Position numbers and translations under genes: made by a program. Below the pieces are notes generated by a model. It was not told where the DNA came from. It ran no database searches and saw only the letters and a list, made by a program, of their open reading frames with translations. DNA of 64,000 nucleotides from Pilaira anomala (taxonomy: Eukaryota > Mucoromycota > Mucoromycetes > Mucorales > Mucoraceae), in contig JAIXMQ010000021.1 of NCBI GenBank assembly GCA_025716855.1, forward strand, positions 62,001-126,000, read 5' to 3'. Positions 1 through 12,228 of the stretch are shown one piece after another (position 1 is the first letter of the stretch; every line of letters begins with the position of its first letter).

Positions 1-78
1 CAATATGGTATCAAACAAAAGGCCGACGAAGTTGCAAAGTTAGAAAAGAAGAAGAAGGCTCTCAAGTCCAAGAAGTAA
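1..78 (+). CDS. 3' end of a Lys-rich protein-coding gene (partial)
   Basis: An open frame runs from the first base to a TAA at 76-78 and encodes 25 residues ending in a Lys-rich tail (KLEKKKKALKSKK). The codons look like real fungal coding sequence and an AT-rich, T-rich downstream region typical of a 3' UTR follows. The rest of the gene lies outside the window. I do not recognise the protein; a basic tail like this occurs in many translation and nuclear proteins, so no function is assigned. Confidence 0.55.
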   Translation, partial: QYGIKQKADEVAKLEKKKKALKSKK

Positions 79-144
79 ATATTTTCATTTTTTTTTAAAT
101 TGCACCTCCCTACATCTTTTTTTCCTTTCTCAAAAATTCCCTCT

Positions 145-175
<31 letters not shown>

Positions 176-361
176 TTTATGTTTATTTTTCTCTTTTTCA
201 TACTTTAATTTTGTTATTTTTAAAACACTTGTTTTTACTTTAGATAAAAAAAAAACAATTTACACATATCTCCTTTTTATAAAATAAATAAAAACCTATC
301 AACAATTTGATTTTATATAAAAAAAAAAAAAAAAAGCGTATTTTATAATCTAAGAACTCTT
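79..361. other. convergent 3' intergenic region with (AC)n microsatellite
   Basis: This lies between the 3' ends of the Lys-rich gene and Med27. It holds an (AC)n run around 150-175, long A and T runs and AATAAA-like signals near 285. No gene is visible. Confidence 0.6.
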
Positions 362-1959
362 TTACATTGCGTGGTTATTCTTGTACTCCATATAACATCG
401 CATATGATACACTGTACCCGGTGCATGATGTGTTACTGTCAATTCACTATTATCTGCTAAAACCACTTTTTTAGCCCATGTTCTGACCATAGGTGGAAGG
501 TATCTATATTGAGGTGAATCAAACTGAAGAATTTTATGACAACGATAACAAGGTGCTGTGAACAAATTATGATAACTTGAAAACCATTCCTATAAATTAA
601 TTTTAAAAAACCATTTCAAAATATATATATATATAAACTTACTAGCATATTATATAATGATTCTTTTCCAAAAAATACCAACATATCTTCAAATGCATCT
701 GTTGCTAATAGATTGACTTTTTGAAATACTAAATATTGTGAATCTTGCCAAAAGTTTTTCTATTCATTATGATTTTAGTTTATAGTATACTTGTATATTC
801 CTTTCCCTTTTCTGCTAAATCAAACCTCTTCTTTCACCCCTTTAATATCGTATTGATGAACTATTAATGAATCCGATTCTCGCTCGTATTCTAATTCCAA
901 ATCGGCTACTAGAGCTTTTCGTGCACAAATCTAAACATCATTATATATATATAAATATATAAATATGGAAATCTCATTTTGCCTTGTATTCACTCTCTCT
1001 CTCTCTCTCTCGAGAATTTACCTTGATACGACATGCGGATCCTGTTAATGTACGCTTTTCTTCTTCCTCAAATGTAACCGTGAAGGCAATATCCGCTGGT
1101 TTCTTCTGTGACATCCATTGCTCAATATAGGTTGTGAAAAACATTGGACTAGAAATACTTGCTTTAATTTTCAATTCTGCGTATATTCTAATTCAATAAA
1201 AAAACTTACACTGGGGTTGTCAAATTTGGTTTTTGTTCTAATACGATCGAAGATAATTGTCTATCACAAATATATATATATATATATTTTTTTTTTTTAG
1301 ATCAGTCATAAAAGGGATTTTTGGTTATCTTTCCAAACTTTTTTTACTTGTATGCATATTCTGCGTTCGCTTTAACTAAAGATCCGGATTCTTTTGCCTT
1401 TGCTGAATTAGCTTCTTCCTCTCTAAATCGAATTTCTTCTTCCGCTGCTTCTTTTTCTGCTTCGCTATCATCATCATTTTTAAACACTGAATAAATACCT
1501 TCCTGAATTTTCTCTCTTTTATTATTACCTTTTTATCAGTGCCCAGTTAAACTTATTCTCATGAGCCACAACTTGCGCATGTTCCAAAGCGCCTAAAAAA
1601 CAAGACAATTCTTTTAACAACCGTAAAAAAAAAGGGGGGGGGGGAGAAGGGAAACAGCTTACCTTTCAAGTGTTCTCCCTGAGAAGATAAAGTATTTAAA
1701 TCTCGTTTAACTGCATTAAGTCGATCGCTAAAACCATGAACAAAATTCGGTCCTTTTTTATCGGATTGTACAAGCTCTGTAAAGTACTTTAAAGAAGATC
1801 GAATTTCTGATACCTAAACAGAAAGGATATCAGTATATAAGAATATTTTTATCACTTCAAAAAAAAAAAAAAAAAAAATAAATAAAAGTTTACAGTTAGT
1901 AAAGCATGATCTATATTGGAAATATCTCTCTCAATCTCGGCAGGTTCTCTTGTTGACAT
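362..1959 (-). CDS. MED27: Mediator complex subunit 27 (Med27)
   Basis: Nine exons on the minus strand join in phase: 1894-1959, 1663-1813, 1529-1592, 1348-1464, 1210-1260, 1022-1148, 826-930, 643-759 and 362-589, giving 341 residues, close to the size of animal Med27. The C-terminus carries the family signature: an aromatic Trp-x-x-x-Tyr/His stretch, then FTAPCYRCHKIL, a Pro-Pro-x-x-Arg-x-Trp segment and a final His-x-x-Cys, with the Cys/His residues of the Med27 zinc-binding tail. The N-terminal half is helical, and residues encoded near 1348-1464 form an acidic, Ala/Glu-rich coiled stretch. Med27 belongs to the Mediator tail/upper middle region that links activators to RNA polymerase II. 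Its start lies only 60 bp from a divergent small frame, so the promoter is short or shared. Exons 3, 4, 5 and 6 depend on splice choices I made by phase. Confidence 0.82.
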
Positions 1960-2019
1960 TATGTATTATATAAAAAAAAAGATATTCGCGTTTCTTCAAA
2001 TATTTATTCCCAAGCTACC

Positions 2020-2130
2020 ATGGATACCAGTCACGAAGAAGAAGAAGCAATGTATTCATCAAACTTGAATAAGGCCTATAGATTCAATGATAAAACCGAT
2101 GAGAACCCAGGCATGATTCGATATACTTAA
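2020..2130 (+). CDS. possible 36-residue micropeptide, divergent from MED27
   Basis: ATG at 2020 opens a 36-codon frame ending in TAA at 2128. The peptide is acidic at the start (DTSHEEEEA) and ends in DKTDENPGMIRYT, with balanced composition unlike the surrounding low-complexity DNA. The ATG sits 60 bp from the MED27 start on the other strand, in the position of a divergently transcribed gene. I do not recognise it. It could be a real small protein, a first exon or chance. Confidence 0.3.
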   Translation: MDTSHEEEEAMYSSNLNKAYRFNDKTDENPGMIRYT

Positions 2131-3017
2131 TTTGGTATGTTTGCTATAAACTTACTCTAAATACGTTATGGAAGACTCTGTGTTTCTTTTTTGAACAATT
2201 GTCTGTGTCTCTTCTATTGTCGGCATCATTTGCTCATATTGCTTCAACTTCCACTTCTTCGTAAAGAGAGAGAGATATATAACGTTACTTTTGTCCTTTT
2301 TTTTTATATACCTGTATATCTTACTGATTCAATTAATTTGTACGAAAAGGATAATGTGGTCAATGACGCTATGAAAATAATATAACTATTTCTTCTTTTG
2401 TTTATATCATTATTTGGGTAATTGAATACACGATAAATTCGTTATCTTGTTCATTAAAGTTGGCATAATTAGCTCTTTTTTTTTTTTTTTCGTCTAATCT
2501 CATATACTCACAAGATGAGGCTCTTTTTATGTTGGACAACAACAAATCAGTTAATTACAATATATAAAAAACTCGATTAGATTCGTTCAAATAGAATGAT
2601 AACGTTTTATAATAAACATAATGATGTACGTAATAATACAAGTGTACGCATCTATCTATTTCATCAGTATATCTTAAAAAAAATCAAGTTATATTCAACC
2701 AAAAATAAAATAAAAAGATATACATATTCATCGCTATTACTGTCATGGGAATATCTTAAAAAAAAAAAAAAACCTTATTCATGCTTCAAAAATAGAAATA
2801 TTTATCAATGTGTGTATACGTTACATCAACTTGAGAGCATTTTTTTTTTTATTTGACTCATGATTGAGCTATTTATTTTTTTTTTTTAGAGAGAGAGAGA
2901 AAGAGAGAAAAACATCAAAATTAAGATAGCGCTATATTCGCCAAACAAGTATAAATATATAAAAATATCAAACTTTTTTTTTTTTCCTTAACTTATTTAT
3001 ATCATTCATACTTTAAT
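2131..3017. other. intergenic, AT-rich, no gene recognised
   Basis: Homopolymer-rich DNA with several T and A runs, a GAGAGA tract around 2890-2905 and short chance frames of low-complexity Lys/Tyr/Ile composition. The last 100 bases form the 5' region of the P-type ATPase gene, with TATA-like sequences around 2950-2965. Confidence 0.5.
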
Positions 3018-6000
3018 ATGGGAAAGATAGATAGAGCAGCTGTAAAGATTAAATTCAAGGATGAAAAGAAACCAGCAGAGACTGTTTCTGAATTGCGAAC
3101 TCGTCTTCGACGCACAGATTCTACTATCAGTCAAGCCATTATTGCATACCGAACTCTTTCAATCACAGTGTCTGAATCTCAAGCCAAAGGCATAAAGCCA
3201 ATTAAAAAAGTGGCCAAAGATTTAGTCGAAGGTAAGATATATTCAAAAAAAAAAACAAAAAAGGCATGTCTTTGTTTCTAATCATTTTCCCTCTTCCAGA
3301 TTTAACCGATGCACATTATCATAAACTCTCTCTTTTGGAACTCACACAACAATACAGAACAAACATAGACCAAGGTTTAGATACAGATCAAGCCATTGCC
3401 CGTGTCTCCGAGTACGGCAAGAACACAATCTCTCCTCCTCCCAGTAACTGGACAAGAAAAATCATAGGTTACTTCTTTGGTGGTTTCTGTAGTTTACTCT
3501 GGATCGCAAGTATCATCTGTTACATCTCTTGGAAACCCTTAGGAAACCCAAACCCGGCTCCTATTAACCTTGCCTTAGCCGTTATTCTCATGTTGGTTGT
3601 CTTTGTACAAGCCTTCTTTAACGCTTGGCAGGATTGGTCGACATCGCGTGTCATGAACTCCATCAATAATATGTTACCTACCCAAACGCTCGTCATGCGA
3701 GATACTCAAACCGTCACAATTGATGCCGCTCATTTAGTTCCAGGCGATATCGTTCATATCAAGATGGGAAACAAGGTACCCGCCGATTTACGTCTAGTCC
3801 AAGTCTCGGATGATTTGAAATTTGATCGTTCTGTCTTGACCGGTGAATCCGATGCCATTCCAGGTACCGTCGACTTCACTGATGAGAACGTATTAGAAAC
3901 ACATAATGTAGCTATGATGGGTACACATTGTTTGAATGGTTCGGCTGTCGGTGTTGTAGTCTCAATTGGTGATAAAACTTTAATGGGAAAAATCGCTCGC
4001 TTGTCTTTAGCTGATCCAAATACACGTACTACATTACAAGTTGAAATTTTAAGGTTTGTCATCATCATCGCTATCCTCTCCATTTCAGTCGGTTCAATTT
4101 GTTTGATTACCTGGGCTGCTTGGCTAAGACGTGAGTACCCTGATTTCTTATCCGTCTCCGCCGCTTTAATTGCTGTCATCAGCGTCATTGTAGCCTTCGT
4201 ACCTGAAGGTATGCCAATTGCCGTCACCTTATGTCTTACCTTAATTGCCAATCGTATGAAGAAGAACAATGTACTCTGTAAAGTCTTGACGACTGTAGAA
4301 ACCTTGGGTAGTGTCAACGTGTTATGTTCAGATAAAACAGGAACTTTAACAGAAAACAAGATGTTTGTTTCGGATGCTAGCATTGCTGCTGAAGCTTACA
4401 CATCTGCTGTATGTCGCTCCATGGCAACCACTCAAAACGATTTAGTTCCTCAACTCCACTTATTACAATTGGTCGCTGCACTTTGCAATGGCGCTTCGTT
4501 TGATACCTCTACTTCTCATCTGGACATTACTCAACGTACTGTATTTGGTGACGCTACCGATTCTGCCATCTTACGCTTTGCAGAAGCTTTAAATCCCTCC
4601 AAGTCGACTGTTGCATCCATGCGATCCGATTCAGAAAAGATATTTGAGATCCCTTTCAACTCCAAGAATAAATGGATGATGACAATCGTAAAACCTTTAA
4701 ATAAATCGATGGCCGGTTCCTTATCATCTGCAAGTACTCCTGTTCAATTCAAAGACTGGGTTTTGTTCTGTAAAGGTGCTCCGGATGTCATCATGAACAG
4801 ATGTACTAAGCTCTTATTACCTGATGGTCGAGAAGAAGAACTTAGTCTGAAACGACAAGAGATCTTGTTAAATTTACAAACAAAATGGGCTAGTGAAGGA
4901 AAGCGTGTGCTTTTACTTGCAAGACGTGTGATTAATTTTGATGAGACTCCAGAGAATACAATGGCAGGCACCTCAAGTTTCTCTACATGGGCTACACAGA
5001 TGAATCAAGACTTGACAGTCATTGGTATGCTTGCTATTGTAGATCCACCACGTCCTGAAAGTGCAGAAACTGTCTCAGTATGTAGAGGCGCAGGTATTCG
5101 ATTTTATATGGTAACAGGTGATTTTCCTATCACTGCTGCTGCAATTGCAAGAGAAATTGGTATCTTTACAACAACTCGACCTCATACAATTCTTAATTTA
5201 AATCGTGACAAGAACTTGACGGATATTTTACCTTATCAACCCAAGAAATTAACTACAATCAATTATAAGAAACTTGATGACGAAGAAGCTTCTTACACTC
5301 CTGACTCTGAAAGTACTTTAGATAAAAAGGAGGAAAAGGATAATAATACATCATCTGATGATCATCAATCCAGCAAATCTTTATTATTATCTGGATCGGA
5401 TTTAATTACTTTGAACGATGTACAATGGGAACAAGTCTGTCAGTATGAAGAAATCGTCTTTGCTCGTACCTCACCTGACCAAAAACTTCGTATCATTAAA
5501 GAGTTTCAAAAACGTGATAATATTGTAGCCATGACAGGTGACGGTGTTAATGATGCTCCTTCCTTAAAGGCTGCAAATGTAGGTATTGCCATGGGAGGCG
5601 GAAGTGATGTAGCAATTGAAGCTGCTGATATGATCTTGCTCGATAAATTCTCAAGTATTATTGCCGCCATTGAAAATGGACGTCTTGTCTTTGATAATTT
5701 AAAAAAGGTCATTGTATATCTCTTACCAGCTGGTTCTTGGTCCGAGTTATGGCCTGTGCTTGTGAATATCTTTTTGGGTTGTCCTCAAACTTTATCTTCC
5801 TTTCAAATGATTGTCATCTGTGTCTTGACCGATTTAACTCCTTCCATGGCGATTATGATGGAGAAACCTGAAGCTGGACTCTTGAATCGACCCCCAAGAA
5901 AGCCCAAGACAGATCGATTAGTGAACGCTAAACTCTTGATGCATGCTTATGGATTCATCGGATTAATGGAAATGCTTTCTTCTCAATTTTTGTTCTTCTT

Positions 6001-6451
6001 ATACATGTCTTATCATGGCCTTCCTCCCAGCAAGATTTTCTTTTCTTTCTCTGATTATAATTCGGTAAACGGATACATGGGTTTTACTGCGGCTGAAATC
6101 ACTGCAATGACAAATACTGCACAATCAATCTATTTTGTGAATTTAGTGATATGTCAATGGGGCAACGTTCTTTCTTCTCGTACACGTCGACTTTCAATCA
6201 CACAAGCCAATCCGTTATGGGGACCAAACCAGAACTTGTACCTGTTTGGATCAATGTTGATCTCACTTGCAATTACCCTTATTATCTTGTACGTACCTGT
6301 CTTTAATGATGTCTTGAGCACTTCTCCAATTCCTGTTCAATTCTGGTTTATTCCATTTGGTTGGGCCGCATTTATTATGGTAATGGATGAAACAAGAAAG
6401 TTTGTAGCTAGAAAGTATCCAGATAGTTTTATTGGGAGAGTTGCTTGGTAG
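3018..6451 (+). CDS. P-type ATPase, Na,K-ATPase alpha-like (type IIC)
   Basis: Exons 3018-3231 and 3300-6451 (68-nt GT-AG intron) encode 1121 residues. Hallmarks in order: actuator TGES (about 252), Pro-Glu-Gly of M4 ([11 protein letters not shown]), the phosphorylation loop [11 protein letters not shown] with catalytic Asp about 416, the nucleotide-binding KGAPD, and the hinge [10 protein letters not shown] near 817-825, followed by ten or so membrane helices in the usual pattern. The segments [20 protein letters not shown] and [14 protein letters not shown] match the Na,K/H,K-ATPase (IIC) layout rather than SERCA, PMA1 or ENA pumps. It should pump monovalent cations at the plasma membrane or an endomembrane. 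Odd points: M4 reads PEGMPIAV rather than PEGLLATV, M5 has [10 protein letters not shown], and M6 has [10 protein letters not shown], so ion-site residues differ from animal pumps. An acidic Asp/Ser-rich insert lies before the hinge. No beta subunit is seen nearby. Confidence 0.9.
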
Positions 6452-6620
6452 TTAACTATCGCTATCATTTCATTATCTATAACTGTTATTGTATTATTAT
6501 TATAATAAAATTTTATTAATCCTGCAATTTCAAACGTCCCTGTTTATAAATAACGCTCTCTCCTGGTTTTTATCTACCTCTGACTCTCTTCTATAAATAT
6601 ATATATAAAACAAAAGATCC

Positions 6621-8928
6621 ATGAAGGAACAAATACATGGTTCAATCGAATCTTGGACATTACTTGCATTGATCTATAGAGATCTAGACGATGGAGACTA
6701 TCGTAACGGGTTATTCCTGGCCGAACGACTCTATGCTATTGATCACAACAATACCCATTACCAATACGTCTACGCCAATTGTTTATTTCGCCTTTTAGAT
6801 TATTCTGCCAGTTATACAGTATTGAAACCAGCCAAGTCAGTACCTTGTTTAAACTTGTTTGCAAAAAGCTGTTATGAGCTTGGAAACTTAGAGGAGTCCT
6901 ACGAGAAACAAAGGAAATATTGGGAAGAAGGATCTCAAGCTTTACGACTTGCACTTTCACTGGATGAATTACCACAAGAAATATATTGGGGCGATGGTTA
7001 GAATATATATATATTTATATGTGTCCATATTATTTATTTAATTCTTTTTCTTTATATATATGTATATAGAACTTGCTAGTGCTGCAGTTCGACACCATAT
7101 GCCAAGTAAAGCATCCTTATATAATTTGCTAGGTGACCTTTATACTAAATTGGATAATATCAGGGCAGCCGCAATTTATTTCTGGGAATGTTTGAAACAT
7201 AATCCATACAAGATTTCTGCCTATACAAAATTATGTGATATTGCACCGGATTGTATTGATTTCACTACAGCTAAATTACCTAAAGATATATTTACAGACT
7301 TTGAACTCTCTGAAATCCATCTCACTAAATCGCCTCATACTTATTTACCGCCACGTCCTTCTCCTGATGTATCCGATATATCTTTTCAAGAGACCTCAAG
7401 CTTTGTTCGGAATCAGTTTTCGGTACCGGATATTAAAGATGATTATCAGGAAATTACTGTGGATCAATTAAGAGCACTTGTTAGATACTCTCCAAAAGTG
7501 ATTGAAGATGAGGATACCTTATTACATACTGAATATGAGAGGTATTTATTACTTTTTTTTTTTTTTCTATAGAAACAGTTTTACTTATTTATCATGTTAG
7601 AGGTGATTTGGAGTTAAAGAAAAATCTTATTATTGATTCAATCAATCATGATATTCAAGTCATGAAAGCAAGTGAAGAATATAGAAGCAAGCACGGCTTA
7701 CACAAAAAACCTACAGTTCAAACACAACAGAAGGCCAAGGTTATATTAAATCAATTAGGAGACGAAGATATTGATGAAGGAAATAAAGAAGGAGAAAGAG
7801 AATTATTTGAATCAATGCAAAAACGTAATCCACCACGTCTATTAAAACAAAAGGGCATAATGAATGATGATCCACGACCTAGTAAAAAGCTTAAGTCGAC
7901 AATGGGTGGAAAGAATCAAGTGCTTGATGGGTACTTCTTATTACAAACAATGAATCAATATACGAACCAACAAACAGATCAAAGTATTGTAGATGGTATG
8001 AATAAAGTATTACGGGTACTTTGTATTATTGCAAATGGATACCTTTATCAATCTTTTTATTATTGTGAGAAAGCTGCTTTGGAGTTACAAAAATTAGATG
8101 ATCGACAATATAATTCGCCACGTGTATTATGTATTTTAGGAAAAGCTTATTATGATGCAGGCGATTATCAAAGTGTAAGTCATTTCTTTGATATAAAGAA
8201 ATTCCTTTAAAATAATTAAATAATAATAATAATAGGCCCGTGCGTTTTTTAAACAAGCGTTTGTGATTGCTCCTTGGTTTTGTGATGAAGTGCCTACTTA
8301 TTCCACATGCTTATGGTACTTGGAAAAAGAAAAGGAATTAAATATATTAGCCTACAAGATGAAAGATAATCGATCACATCTTTATGAAGCTTATATTGCT
8401 GCAGGAAATTGGACGAAATGTTCAGGAGGTGATAACGATGCAACTCAATGGTTTCAAAAAGCAGCTCAATTGGATCCAAACCGATCTTATGCTCATGCAC
8501 TTTTAGGATACGAAGAATGGGAAAAAGGAAATAGTTTAGGTGCAAAGCAACATTTCGTAAAAAGTATGATTACGAATAAAAGATCCTATATTGGATGGTA
8601 TGGTATGGCAGCAGCCTATCAAGGAATGGAAGAATATATTCAAGCAAAGACATTATTGTTTGAAGCAATAAGACTTCATCCTAGACATCCTGTTGTGTTG
8701 GCTACAATGGCTGAAGTGTTGTATGAATTAGAAGAATATGATGAAGCTTCTAAATTTATTGAAAAGTCTTTATTGATTCGAGTAAGTACTGCTAATGAAA
8801 AATTAAAAGAAAAAATCTTGTTGAAGTTACGTATGGAAGAAGCGGCTGCTGCTGCTGAAAAAGAAGAAGAGGGGGAGGAGGAGGAAGAATTGGAATTACA
8901 TTTACATGATGATTCGAATTCTATATAA
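6621..8928 (+). CDS. CDC27: anaphase-promoting complex subunit Cdc27/APC3
   Basis: Four exons (6621-6996, 7070-7541, 7601-8174, 8236-8928) give 704 residues. The N-terminus starts with the TPR array typical of Cdc27 (YRNGLFLAERLYA, then LFAKSCYELGNLEES), followed by a polar, Pro/Lys-rich linker, and then the C-terminal TPR superhelix with family landmarks such as YSTCLWYLEKEKEL, SYAHALLGYEEWEKG, GWYGMAAAYQGMEEY and RHPVVLATMAEVLYELEEYDEA. Cdc27 is a scaffold TPR subunit of the APC/C ubiquitin ligase. In known complexes it binds the Ile-Arg tails of Cdc20/Cdh1 and Apc10 and so controls exit from mitosis. The protein ends in an Ala/Glu-rich acidic tail partly coded by a GAA/GAG-rich tract. The start is supported by the family's N-terminus and by TATA-like sequence at 6595-6608. 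Confidence 0.88.
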
Positions 8929-9108
8929 TTTTATTTTATTTTGAAATAAAGAAGAACAATATATCTACAATAATGTATTGCTGACATCTTTAGTTCTACT
9001 TTTTGCACCAATAAGCAATGTAATGTTCAACATACAATTATTAAAGTAAAATAATAAATATACCCTTTCTTTTCATGTAGTTGTTGTTATAGCATAATAA
9101 TTTTTTTA

Positions 9109-11021
9109 TTAGAGGACATAATTGGCGCGTTCAATAAACTTAACTTTGTAAGGAGGAGGTGACAAAGTTAAACCAGTGTTAACAGAATGTTTAATATTGG
9201 GTAACACATCATTTCCATCATTATCTTGAAGGGGCTCAATACGACATCTAGAAATCACATGTACAAATGTAATAAAAAGTTCCGCTTCACCCATATAAGC
9301 ACCTGGACAGCTACGTCTATATAATATAAAAAGGATGAGTTATTTCATTAAATCTTTTTGTGTTATGTATTACCTTCCCCAGCCAAAACCGTAATGATCA
9401 CGAGCTTCTATTTTGCCTTTGGATGCACTATCCATTAATTGAAGATTATTGGCAAATCGTTCAGGATAAAATACTTCTGGGTTAGGATAGACTTCAGGAT
9501 TTTGATGGATACTTTCCATGTTGGTAAAAAGAGTAGCTCCCTTAGGAATGTGATATCCGTCCACAAAAACTATTTCAAAGCCAAGTTAGAAAAAAAAATG
9601 AATATGTAATATAATAGCAATAATAAAAAAAAAGAGACTTTACTATCTTTGTTTGCTTGATGAGGAATACCAAATGCAGTTACAGGCTTCAACCTCATGA
9701 CTTCTTTAAGTAACGAAATACAATAGGGTAAACTCTCTCTTTCAGAAAAAGCTGGAAGACGTCCATTTAACTTTATGAAATTATCAATCTCGGAAGCAGC
9801 TTTAGTTTGTGCCTCAGGATAATTACATAGAATGGCAAAAGCCCAGGCAAGTGTTACAGAAACAGTGTCCGTACCGGCACCAATCAAGTCGGCTAAAAAA
9901 AAAAAAAAGGAGAGAAATGGTTTAGTAACTCATATTGATTGTTCTCTTATAAAAATACTTACACATTATCACCAGCTTATCTTTCTCATCAAAATCATAC
10001 TTTTCGAGTTGCTTAATCAAGTTATTATCCTCTTTGGTAAGTGCCTCTTTAATGTACTTTAAAAAAAGAGGATCACGTTCGTTATCAATAAAGTCTCTCA
10101 TCATCTTAAGCTTTCCTGAGAGACTTTCTACGATTGAAAGAATAGGAAAGTAAGCAGACAAGTCGTGTTCAGGACCTGCTAAACTAATGGATCTAAGGAT
10201 AGTGGCAGAAACTGAGCGGAATTCTTCATTTTCAATACTATCAAATCGTTTACCAAAGGCAGAACTAAAGATGATATTCATTGAATTTAAATGTAAATGA
10301 TCGAAGGGATCGATGCCATTTTCTCTCTCCGAGTACTTGATTAGTCGATCTGTTAAATCAACTGCTTCTCTTTTGATAGGAATTATATAGTGCTTATCCA
10401 CATACTTTTGTGAAATAATAGAAGTAACTTTTTTTTTGTGTTTTGGTTAGCAGAAACTCATAGGTATATTTTTATATACTCGCTTACCTGCAGATCTAGC
10501 ATCTTTCCATGGCTTTTCAGGTGGACAAAAGGCTACGCCTCTAATTGAATTAAATTTTTGTGATTCATTAATTTTAAATTAAATTAAAAAAAAAATGGGA
10601 TTTTCTACAAAATATGTTACCTTCCCTGATGACTATAAATGTCAATAAATGTGCCGGGAGATCGGTGGGAAGAATCAACACCGTGAGTAACAAAAACTTT
10701 ATGAGCCAAGATCGGATCATCAATTAAGATCCAGGTTTGAATACCCATTTTGAGCTTCATGATATGACCTGCTTCTTTATGCCATTCAGATAACTTTTGA
10801 CTAGGTTCATCACCAAGTGAAAACATGTGGCCTACATAAGGATATGCACCACTAGGAGATGGAATCTCCTTTAATCCTACTTGTCTCTTCTTGCTGTTAG
10901 AGATCATTTTATAAGAGGAGTATAAGATAGTGACAGCTGCTGCGATACTGACAACTGGCATAATGTGTTCTCGCTCAAGTCGGTGAGGAAGCGAGTTGAT
11001 TAAAGCATTTACTTGGTCCAT
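9109..11021 (-). CDS. cytochrome P450 monooxygenase (CYP509-like)
   Basis: Six exons (10621-11021, 10488-10540, 9963-10427, 9644-9892, 9374-9569, 9109-9316) join in phase to 523 residues. A hydrophobic anchor lies at about residues 22-40 (VVSIAAAVTILYSSYKM), then a Pro-rich hinge (PSPSGAYPYVG). The I-helix oxygen-binding motif AGTDT is at about 312-316, the ExxR of the K-helix at about 370-373 (KEVMRLKP), the PERF-type motif in PERFANN, and the heme loop FGWGRRSCPGAY with axial Cys near 458. It is an ER-anchored class II P450. Length and motif wording resemble the Mucorales CYP509 family, which is an inference; the substrate is unknown. No biosynthetic cluster partners are nearby. Confidence 0.88.
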
Positions 11022-11551
11022 ATTTTTTTTTTTTTAAAAAAAAAAAAAAAAATTAATGTAAGTTGAAAGAAAAACGAAAAACTGTGTTTGTATTTTTTAT
11101 CTTAAATATTGGCTGTGCAGTCGCACAACAGATATATAGTCTATTCTCAGCAAAGTTTTTTTTTTTTTCGACAAAAAAAAAAACGGTTTTCATGTTTGAA
11201 AATAACAAAAAACAAAATACATGATAAATAAAAATATTTTTTATAAATGAAATAGATGTTTACAAACCATTTTTGCTATGCAAATTGAAAATTACTTGTC
11301 AAAATTGTGAAAGTTTTATTACACAAAATTATCTTGTGTTCTCTCAATCTTGTTTGTTTGCCCAAATTGATCATTAGACGGTGTCTGTACGACTCTGTTA
11401 TACACTAGTTTTAAAAAAAGATGTATTGCTAAACACTTACTCATTAATTGCTTTTAAAAAAACCTATGTTTTAAAATACCTTTTCAAATCGAATTATATA
11501 CCTCACATCGTACAAGAAATTATTCTTTTCGAAAAAAAATTGCAAAAGTAA
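11022..11551. other. P450 upstream region, AT-rich
   Basis: This is the 5' flank of the P450 gene and the downstream side of tRNA-Cys. It holds A/T homopolymers (11025-11055, 11155-11185). A T-run read from the minus strand just below 11545 fits a polymerase III terminator for tRNA-Cys. No coding sequence is seen. Confidence 0.5.
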
Positions 11552-11624
11552 AGACCACGCCGTGATTCGAACACGGGACCTAAGGATTTGCAATCCTTCG
11601 CAACTACCGCTGTGCTACGCAGTC
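11552..11624 (-). tRNA. tRNA-Cys (GCA)
   Basis: Read on the minus strand, the sequence folds into a 73-nt cloverleaf: a 7-bp acceptor of GACTGCG with CGTGGTC, TA at positions 8-9, a D arm, the anticodon stem AAGGA/TCCTT around loop TTGCAAA with anticodon GCA, and the T arm CCGTG-TTCGAAT-CACGG. There is no intron. The T-run just downstream fits polymerase III termination. Two E-box hexamers lie 59 bp upstream (see separate entry). Confidence 0.95.
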
Positions 11625-11683
11625 TTTATATGAAAATTTTTCAAAAATTAAGTATATATATTTAATTTATTTTGAAATTAGAT

Positions 11684-11700
11684 CACGTGAGAACCACGTG
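11684..11700 (-). promoter_or_regulatory. paired CACGTG boxes upstream of tRNA-Cys
   Basis: Two perfect CACGTG hexamers (11684-11689 and 11695-11700) are spaced 11 bp start to start. Their near edge is 59 nt from the tRNA-Cys 5' end at 11624. A TATATATA run lies between them and the gene. The same arrangement recurs at other tRNA genes in this window, so I infer an upstream element of the polymerase III promoter, probably bound by a bHLH factor. Confidence 0.6.
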
Positions 11701-12228
11701 ATTAGTTGTAGGAGGTTATGCTTGTAGGATGAAGAAGTGAAGTATCGATCAAAGCGAAATGAATAATTCGAACCGCAAGGTTCCATTTAATAGATTTATC
11801 TAGATCAAATTACATATTTCAACACATACTTCTTTTTCAATTACTACAAGCTTATTAAAAGCCAATGTAAAAAGTACAGAGTTTATTTACTTTTATTTAT
11901 TATTTTTAAATACTGCTTTTGGAACTCGAGAAAAGTATAGTGCTTACGGTGGGCTTTTCTAAATCCTAATTTGCATTAAAACTAAATTATTTTGCGCTCT
12001 TCCTAACGCAAGTTTGCGTTGCTTTATTTTGTTATGTAAATTAAATGGGGAGCTCGTTTAAATAGTCTTCAAATACTTTAACCAATTGCTGTAAAAAATT
12101 AAGAAGAACCTGATCGCATGTCTCGGATATTCTAGTTTTAAGATCCTCTGTGTTGCCAAATTGGCTACGTCTAACTTTTCCTTTTCATTGGCTTCTGGTC
12201 AAATTAACTATAAATGCTCTTTATTTAA
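11701..12228. other. intergenic with traces of decayed coding sequence
   Basis: No intact gene is visible. Read on the minus strand, 12045-12165 gives an open stretch with protein-like composition (ISETCDQVLLNFLQQLVKVF) ending in TAA at about 12045, broken upstream by stops and frame changes. It could belong to the same decayed unit as the next entry, but the strands disagree and I cannot say which is real. Confidence 0.3.

Noticed and set aside
1149..1528. Apparent ultrashort (22- and 26-nt) introns in MED27
   Set aside because: Using later acceptors gives 61- and 64-nt introns that also restore phase and yield better protein sequence, so ultrashort introns are not needed.
3754..4383. Long antisense frame across the P-type ATPase
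   Set aside because: It mirrors the ATPase coding strand; the sense strand has unmistakable family motifs.
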